A stretch of 64,000 nucleotides of DNA, from the NCBI RefSeq assembly GCF_014646255.1, contig NZ_BMNC01000005.1, forward strand, positions 337,446 to 401,445. Direction: 5' to 3'. The translations under genes were made by a program, and so were the position numbers. How positions within the stretch are numbered: position 1 is the stretch's first letter; every line of letters starts with the position of its first letter. The stretch comes from Lentzea pudingi. GTDB taxonomy: Bacteria; Actinomycetota; Actinomycetes; Mycobacteriales; Pseudonocardiaceae. Below are positions 63,001 to 64,000 of this stretch, in pieces. Under the pieces are notes generated by a model, which ran no database searches, had not been told where the DNA came from, and was given only the letters and a program-made list of their open reading frames with translations.

Positions 63001-64000
63001 TCGGCCGGGTGCGTTCCGACCTGGGCGCGGAGATCGCGATCGGTGAGGTCTTCGAGGCACCGACGGTCGCGGGACTCGCCGGCCTGCTGGACTCCACCGG
63101 CCGCAGGCGCCCCGTGCTCGCCCCGATGCCGAGGCCGCGGCGGATCCCGCTGTCGTCGGCGCAGCAACGGTTGTGGTTCCTATACCGGCTGGAGGGGCCG
63201 AGCGCGACCTACAACGTGCCGTTCGCGGTGCGCATCGACGGCCCGCTGGACACCGACGCGCTGAACCTCGCACTCGCGGACGTGGCGCGGCGGCACGAGG
63301 TGCTGCGCACCATCTACCCCGAGTTCGAGGGCAAGCCGTACCAGCAGGTGCTCGACGTCCTGCCGTCGCTGAAGCACGGCGAGGGCTCGCCTCGCGAAGC
63401 GGCCGCCAGGGCGTTCGAACTCGACCGCGAACCGCCGTTCGAGGCCACGCTGTACCGAGTGGGCGACCACGCCCACGTTCTTTCGCTGCTGGCACACCAC
63501 ATCGCGAGCGACGGCTGGTCGTCCGAACGTCTCGTCGCGGACCTGACCACGGCCTACCACGAACGGTCGCGCGGCCGCACGCCCACGTGGGCACCGCTGC
63601 CCGTGCAGTACGCGGACTACGCGTTGTGGCAACGGGATCTGCTCACCAGCCTCGCGGACGAACAGCTCGCCTACTGGACGCGACAGCTCGCCGACCTGCC
63701 GGAGGAGATCAGCCTCCCCGCAGACCGGCCCCGTCCGGTCGAGGCGACGTACGCGGGTGACGCCGTCGCGTTCCGCATCGCCCCGGAGACCCACCGCGCG
63801 CTGGCGAACCTCGTCCAGCAGTCCGGCGGCACGGTGTTCATGGCCGTGCAGGCGGCCGTCGCGACGCTGCTCGCCCTGGTCGGCGCGGGCGACGACATCC
63901 CGCTCGGCGTGCCGGTGGCGGGCCGGACGGACACGGCCCTCGACGGTCTCGCCGGGTTCTTCGTGAACAACCTGGTGCTGCGCACGGACCTCAGCGGCGA
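60009..64000 (+). CDS. Non-ribosomal peptide synthetase, C-A-PCP-C..., truncated by the window end
   Basis: At least 1330 residues; the frame is open to base 64000, so the gene is partial. It starts GTG at 60009, overlapping the previous stop by 8 bases. The basic N-terminus LAARKRELLRRRLAEAGL looks like a docking helix. C1 has HHIAWDG at 169 and an LCL or starter-like LSYAQSRMWFLQQ. A has YTSGSTGRPKG near 615 and FDVSVWEFF; pocket reading D-V-W-H-I-S-L-V-D matches serine domains. PCP Ser is at 991 in LGGHSLL. C2 has LSSAQQRLWFLYRL and HHIASDGW at 1163. Its A domain is very similar to A1 of the first NRPS. A salicyl-Ser start would fit this module best. Confidence 0.93.
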   Translation, partial: MSDLAARKRELLRRRLAEAGLANTAQIPKRDSDDDLPLSYAQSRMWFLQQIAPNSPAYNVCLAIDLRGPLDTAALHRSFQRLVERHEILRTRYTEGAGGEPRQVVDKFAVVTMPESDLRGLDALERDGAVARIAREESGYVFDLRRDHPLRLRLLRRGEDDNVLVLTVHHIAWDGFTFNTLSRDLSALYREDTTGRPAALDPLPVQYADFAVWQRRTLDDAKITREVEHWRRALDPMPENLPLPTDLPRPAVRSDRGDRRFRTFAPRVTELVGEFAQTRGVTPFMVVFAAYASLLGRYTGATDVPIGSASMNRDAGEVEKLIGNFGNTLVLRADLTGDPTFAELVARVQKVCTEGYAHQDLPFDLLVERLRPPRVPGRSVLFDVMLLFLAQGLQGFDLPGVQATWETVHNDTTQFDLALEAFVTGGQMRVEATFSTELFAHATIDRFLAHLENLLTAALADPSARLSALDFLAEGERSQLVGAQVDVPDTTLVELFAQQVSRTPDATAVVFEGSSLTYAELDARVTELAGQLAARGVAPGSIVGVHLDRSLELIVALYAIQRAGAAYLPLDPSYPADRLAMMIEDAQPAVVLEPGLLDGSTAEVVAPAPGDAAYVIYTSGSTGRPKGVVVSHRAIVNRLLWMQDEYGLTAEDRVLQKTPSSFDVSVWEFFWPLITGATLVVAKPEGHKDPAYLADLIERSSVTTVHFVPSMLRAFVESGGRPKSLKRVICSGEALPSDLGHALPHVHNLYGPTEAAVDVTYWPASAGVGTGTVPIGLPVWNTQTYVLDRFLEPVAPGVAGELYLGGVQLAEGYLNRPGLTASRFVANPFGTGRLYRTGDLVRWTGHALEYLGRTDDQVKIRGFRVELGEIEAALTALPEVVSAGVVARTERQQLVGYVVLRDGADVSEIRQKLAAGMPEHLVPSVIVEIDELPLSPSGKLDRRALPEPELTALSEEPATPREQAVALLFAELLGVERVGRHDDFFALGGHSLLATRLVGRVRSDLGAEIAIGEVFEAPTVAGLAGLLDSTGRRRPVLAPMPRPRRIPLSSAQQRLWFLYRLEGPSATYNVPFAVRIDGPLDTDALNLALADVARRHEVLRTIYPEFEGKPYQQVLDVLPSLKHGEGSPREAAARAFELDREPPFEATLYRVGDHAHVLSLLAHHIASDGWSSERLVADLTTAYHERSRGRTPTWAPLPVQYADYALWQRDLLTSLADEQLAYWTRQLADLPEEISLPADRPRPVEATYAGDAVAFRIAPETHRALANLVQQSGGTVFMAVQAAVATLLALVGAGDDIPLGVPVAGRTDTALDGLAGFFVNNLVLRTDLSG

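Overview
The window is high-GC actinobacterial DNA. Gene density, GTG starts, many 4-base GTGA/ATGA overlaps, an AfsR-type regulator and DtxR/IdeR-type iron boxes all fit. Gene content (mycobactin-type salicylate synthase, large NRPS genes, DUF4184, SARP regulator) suggests a filamentous member of the Pseudonocardiaceae, perhaps a Lentzea or Saccharothrix relative. That placement is inference; no rRNA or marker phylogeny is available here.

Region 1 (1-22 kb) is mostly ordinary chromosome: a YqeY protein, a metallophosphoesterase, tRNA-Pro(CGG) with its own terminator, small membrane and monooxygenase-like proteins, a GAF protein, an S9 peptidase, a BtrH-like protein, a Dps/Ohr/FMN-reductase oxidative-stress group, an esterase, tandem MFS paralogues, an FGGY kinase with a coupled methyltransferase, an ADP-ribosylglycohydrolase pair, asd-lysC, a PIG-V-like membrane protein, a nitroreductase, a Nudix hydrolase and two paralogous small membrane proteins. 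Two non-coding stretches carry structure: about seven copies of a 24-base repeat (5994-6174), and a nested perfect-arm palindrome (22087-22230).

Region 2 (22.5-41 kb) holds leuA behind a probable leucine attenuator (a short leader peptide with three consecutive Leu codons), an MFS/beta-propeller pair, a secreted multidomain metallophosphoesterase, DUF4184, DedA and TetR proteins, a complete dipeptide ABC transporter operon (dppA-B-C-D-F order), a 1093-residue AfsR-like regulator, a P-loop kinase, and recR-ybaB.

Region 3 (41-64 kb, running off the right edge) is an iron-regulated non-ribosomal siderophore locus. It has an MbtI-like salicylate synthase, an aryl-acid AMP ligase, two FecCD-type permeases, an EntS-like exporter, an alpha/beta hydrolase, an MbtH protein and three NRPS genes. 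Their visible domains are C-A-PCP-C-A-PCP-E, C-A-PCP-E, and C-A-PCP-C (cut by the window end). Three probable IdeR boxes sit before the salicylate synthase, between the ligase and exporter, and before mbtH. By binding-pocket reading, one A domain should load Ser and one resembles hydroxyornithine-type domains, which points to a mixed phenolate/hydroxamate siderophore. No aryl carrier protein, ornithine hydroxylase, thioesterase, siderophore-binding protein or permease ATPase is visible, so the locus must continue to the right or depend on genes elsewhere. C-domain subtypes suggest that gene order is not the order of assembly. This locus is the best candidate for undescribed chemistry in the window.
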